A stretch of DNA of 15,951 nucleotides from Balneolia bacterium (GTDB lineage Bacteria; Bacteroidota; Rhodothermia; Balneolales; Cyclonatronaceae): the NCBI GenBank assembly GCA_003567135.1, contig PXAI01000265.1:1-15951 (forward strand), read 5' to 3'. Shown piece after piece: positions 13,955-15,951 of this stretch. Within the stretch, counting starts at the first letter, position 1, and every line of letters starts with the position of its first letter. Position numbers and translations under genes: made by a program. The notes beneath the pieces were generated by a model. The model worked only from the letters and a program-made list of their open reading frames with translations. It was not told the origin of the DNA and did no database searches.

Positions 13955-15352
13955 TTAATCCGTTATTCCGCCGCGCGTCATCTTAATAGGATCGAGCGCT
14001 TTTTCCAGCTCTTCTTTGCTCAGATCAGTTAATTCAAGCGCCACATCAAGCAGAGCACGATCTTCGGCGTACGATTTCTTCGCAATCTTTGCGGCCAGAT
14101 CATAACCAATAATCGGATTCAGCGCGGTAACGAGAATCGGGTTACGGCCCACTTTTTCTTTGATCACATCTTCCCTTACGGTGATTTGCGAAACGGAGCG
14201 ATCCGCAAAATTGTGGCACGTGTTGGTGAGCAGCCTGATTGACTCAAGCAGATTGTGCGCCACCACAGGCAGCATCACGTTAAGCTCAAAGTTTCCGTTC
14301 AAGCCGCCGACGGTGATGGCCGCATCGTTACCAATGACCTGCGCACAAACCATGTTGGTCGCCTCTTCAATCACCGGATTCACTTTACCCGGCATAATAG
14401 ATGATCCAGGCTGAAGTGCCGCGAGCTGGATTTCGCCAATCGCACTGTTCGGGCCTGAGTTCATCCAGCGAAGATCGTTGGAAATCTTCATCAGGCTTAC
14501 CGCGATGGTTTTGAACTGGCCACTCATCTCAACCGGCGCGTCGACGGTAGACTGAGCTTCGAAATGATTTTCGGCTTCCGTAAATGGCATTCCCGTGTAA
14601 GATGAGACCTTCTCAGCAAACTTTGCGCCGAATTCTGTATGCGTATTGATTCCGGTTCCGACCGCCGTTCCGCCCTGTGGCAGTTCAAGCAGGCGTCCGA
14701 GCGAGCTTTCAACACGGGCAGCGCCCAGACGAAGCTGACGCGCATATCCGCCGAATTCCTGCTCGATGGTTACCGGCATGGCGTCCATCAGGTGTGTGCG
14801 GCCGGTTTTTACTACGTGCGCATATTCTTTTCCTTTTTTCTCAAAAGCGTCGGCAAGATAGTTGAGCGCGGGAATGAGATCATTTTTAACTCCAAGTCCG
14901 CCCGCAATGCGAATTGCCGTAGGAATTACATCGTTGGAGCTCTGACCAAAGTTCACGTGATCATTCGGGTGGACCTTTACGCCGCTGCCGTTTTCTTTGG
15001 CCAGCTCGGTCGCCCGGTTTGCAATCACCTCGTTCGTGTTCATGTTGGAAGATGTACCTGATCCGGTCTGGAACACATCAATGGGAAAATGATCATCGAA
15101 CTTTCCTTCAATAATTTCATCAGCTGCCTGAACAATTACGCTGCCAATTTCTTTCGGCAAAAGCCCCAAATCCATATTGGCCTCGGCGCATCCCTTCTTC
15201 ACATATCCCAAAGCCTGAATAAACGGACGCCCGAAAGTAATGCCGCTTATCGGAAAATTTTCAACCGCGCGCTGCGTCTGCGCCGCGTAATAGGCACCCT
15301 TCGGTACCTTAACTTCGCCCATCGAATCTTTTTCAATTCTGAATTCACTCAT
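13955..15352 (-). CDS. fumC: class II fumarate hydratase FumC
   Basis: 465 residues, catalysing reversible hydration of fumarate to L-malate in the TCA cycle. It is the oxygen-stable, iron-free class and acts as a cytoplasmic homotetramer. Seen: the N-terminal RIEKDSMGEVKVPKGAYYAAQT, SGTSSNMNTNEVIANRA (98-114), HPNDHVNFGQSSND (128-141), GRTHLMDA with catalytic H187, and the superfamily signature GSSIMPGKVNP (316-326) with catalytic S318. These positions agree closely with E. coli FumC (H188, S318). The length matches the family and both ends are typical. Aspartase is the main alternative in this superfamily, but the motifs and N-terminus fit fumarase better. It is apparently monocistronic, ending at a shared bidirectional terminator. 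Confidence 0.95.
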   Translation of the reverse strand: MSEFRIEKDSMGEVKVPKGAYYAAQTQRAVENFPISGITFGRPFIQALGYVKKGCAEANMDLGLLPKEIGSVIVQAADEIIEGKFDDHFPIDVFQTGSGTSSNMNTNEVIANRATELAKENGSGVKVHPNDHVNFGQSSNDVIPTAIRIAGGLGVKNDLIPALNYLADAFEKKGKEYAHVVKTGRTHLMDAMPVTIEQEFGGYARQLRLGAARVESSLGRLLELPQGGTAVGTGINTHTEFGAKFAEKVSSYTGMPFTEAENHFEAQSTVDAPVEMSGQFKTIAVSLMKISNDLRWMNSGPNSAIGEIQLAALQPGSSIMPGKVNPVIEEATNMVCAQVIGNDAAITVGGLNGNFELNVMLPVVAHNLLESIRLLTNTCHNFADRSVSQITVREDVIKEKVGRNPILVTALNPIIGYDLAAKIAKKSYAEDRALLDVALELTDLSKEELEKALDPIKMTRGGITD

Positions 15353-15397
15353 ACCGTCACCTAATCAATTTTTGAACTAAATATTATAATGAAAATG

Positions 15398-15411
15398 CCT
15401 TCACACGAAGG
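15398..15411 (-). promoter_or_regulatory. small hairpin upstream of fumC
   Basis: CCTTC (15398-15402) pairs with GAAGG (15407-15411) around an ACAC loop, about 46 bp before the fumC start on the minus strand. The 12-base inner sequence CTTCACACGAAG is identical to the tip of the terminator hairpin at the other end of fumC. It could be a leader hairpin or a weak terminator for upstream transcripts. Confidence 0.35.
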
Positions 15412-15658
15412 ACTTAAAAAGTAATAATCTGACAAATCAACACATCAAAATACGCGCCGTGGGAGGCATCGCAATTCGTCGTTAATAAATCATTTCAAAA
15501 TACGAAATCCGACTCTGAAATTACAGTTAAACCGTCACCTTCAGAAGATTAAGCGCCTTAATCATCATGACCTGGCAACCATCTTTAAAATTGATACTAA
15601 ATGCCTTTGGTGGAAAAACAAACCTGATTCAAGATTGGTGAATTGGTTTATTCACATC

Positions 15659-15690
15659 CTGTAGGGACAGGGCATGCCCTGTCCCTACAG
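15659..15690. repeat. 32-bp perfect palindrome with the same 28-bp core, copy 2
   Basis: The core 15661-15688 is base-for-base the same as 12790-12817, and one CT/AG pair on each side extends the palindrome to 32 bp. Outside the core the left flank differs from copy 1, while the right flank keeps the TGATATTA string, so one outer arm appears lost or diverged. It lies 76 bp past the anmK stop, again beside a gene's 3' end. Confidence 0.9.
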
Positions 15691-15766
15691 AATTGATATT
15701 AAATAACATATTCCTTTTTCCATTGTGTATTCTAACAAACGATTGCGCGATCAATCCATCAAAAAC

Positions 15767-15951
15767 TCACGGCAACGATATCTTCCCCATTGAAAACTTC
15801 CCCGTCTTATCCGGCGCGGGAAAACCATCCCCAAGCAGCGTTTCGTTTGCAAGGACGGCGAACAGTACGGCTTCCTTGTAATCGGGATCCACGCCGAGAA
15901 ACTCGGACGTCTGCGCTTTAACTCCGGTCAGTTCAGCGATTCTTTTCATGA
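15767..15951 (-). CDS. anmK: anhydro-N-acetylmuramic acid kinase AnmK, C-terminal fragment
   Basis: About 61 residues are visible; the gene runs off the right edge, so its start is outside the window. The ATG at 15949 is probably internal. The block FLGVDPDYKEAVLFAVLANETLLG matches the conserved C-terminal 'G.d.d.kEA..FA.LA...l.g' segment of AnmK. The following GFPAPDKTGKFSMGKISLP corresponds to the family's closing 'N.p..TGA....LG.i' region, with TGK in place of the usual TGA. AnmK phosphorylates and opens 1,6-anhydro-MurNAc to MurNAc-6-phosphate in peptidoglycan recycling. The ASKHA-fold ATP-binding motifs would lie upstream and cannot be checked. It is on the same strand as fumC but separated by 414 bp. 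Confidence 0.78.
   Translation of the reverse strand, partial: MKRIAELTGVKAQTSEFLGVDPDYKEAVLFAVLANETLLGDGFPAPDKTGKFSMGKISLP

Larger units (their letters stand above)
15353..15766. other. intergenic region, fumC / anmK
   Basis: A 414-bp gap between two minus-strand genes. The fumC promoter should lie near 15370-15450; the minus strand has TATAAT-like bases around 15383-15390, but nothing decisive. A small hairpin (15398-15411) and the second palindromic repeat (15659-15690) are listed separately. Open frames of up to about 60 codons here have no recognisable domain. Confidence 0.5.

Noticed and set aside
14639..15061. 140-codon plus-strand open frame inside fumC
   Set aside because: Antisense to a well-supported fumarase with conserved motifs across the whole stretch.

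Overview
The window looks like an ordinary housekeeping stretch of a Gram-negative chromosome, most likely from the Balneolota/Rhodothermota side of the Bacteroidota group. That assignment is inference. It rests on the lipoprotein signal peptides, a DUF4290-like protein, a lipoprotein-type high-potential iron-sulfur protein (HiPIP), a menFDHB cluster, few recognisable Shine-Dalgarno sites, and intergenic perfect palindromes. No rRNA, tRNA, CRISPR array, transposase or phage gene was seen.

Layout from left to right. Bases 1-438 are the 3' end of a SpoIID/LytB-domain gene, followed by a 44-bp perfect palindrome and a small DUF4290-like gene (549-824). A GNAT acetyltransferase lies on the minus strand (848-1417). 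After a 421-bp AT-rich gap comes the menaquinone cluster on the plus strand: menF (1839-3314), menD (3316-5037), menH (overlapping menD, 5013-5867) and menB (5906-6739). A short-chain dehydrogenase (6845-7618) and a strong bidirectional terminator follow. On the minus strand are a TonB-C-terminal-domain lipoprotein (7786-8379), a DUF2905 membrane protein (8675-8899) and rsmA/ksgA (8889-9659); the last two overlap. Divergent from rsmA is alanine dehydrogenase (9758-10978), then an M28 peptidase lipoprotein (11050-12708), a small three-helix membrane protein (13025-13402) and a HiPIP (13534-13878). Minus-strand fumC (13955-15352) shares a bidirectional terminator with the HiPIP gene. The right edge holds the 3' end of anmK (15767-15951, minus).

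The genes suggest a menaquinone-based respiratory physiology. MenF, MenD, MenH and MenB cover four steps from chorismate towards DHNA-CoA; menC, menE and menA are not in the window. Fumarase belongs to the TCA cycle. The HiPIP is a candidate periplasmic electron carrier between quinol oxidation and a terminal oxidase, a role known for HiPIP in Rhodothermus. SpoIID/LytB and AnmK point to peptidoglycan processing and recycling.

I do not see a convincing new defence, mobile or biosynthetic system. The most unusual signals are three loop-less perfect palindromes just past gene ends, two of which share an identical 28-bp core, and some hairpins and operator-like sites in intergenic DNA. At gene level the best leads are a HiPIP with two extra cysteines, an Asp-type (bicarbonate-independent) MenB, a lipoprotein carrying a TonB C-terminal domain, and an unrecognised histidine-rich membrane protein beside the HiPIP gene.
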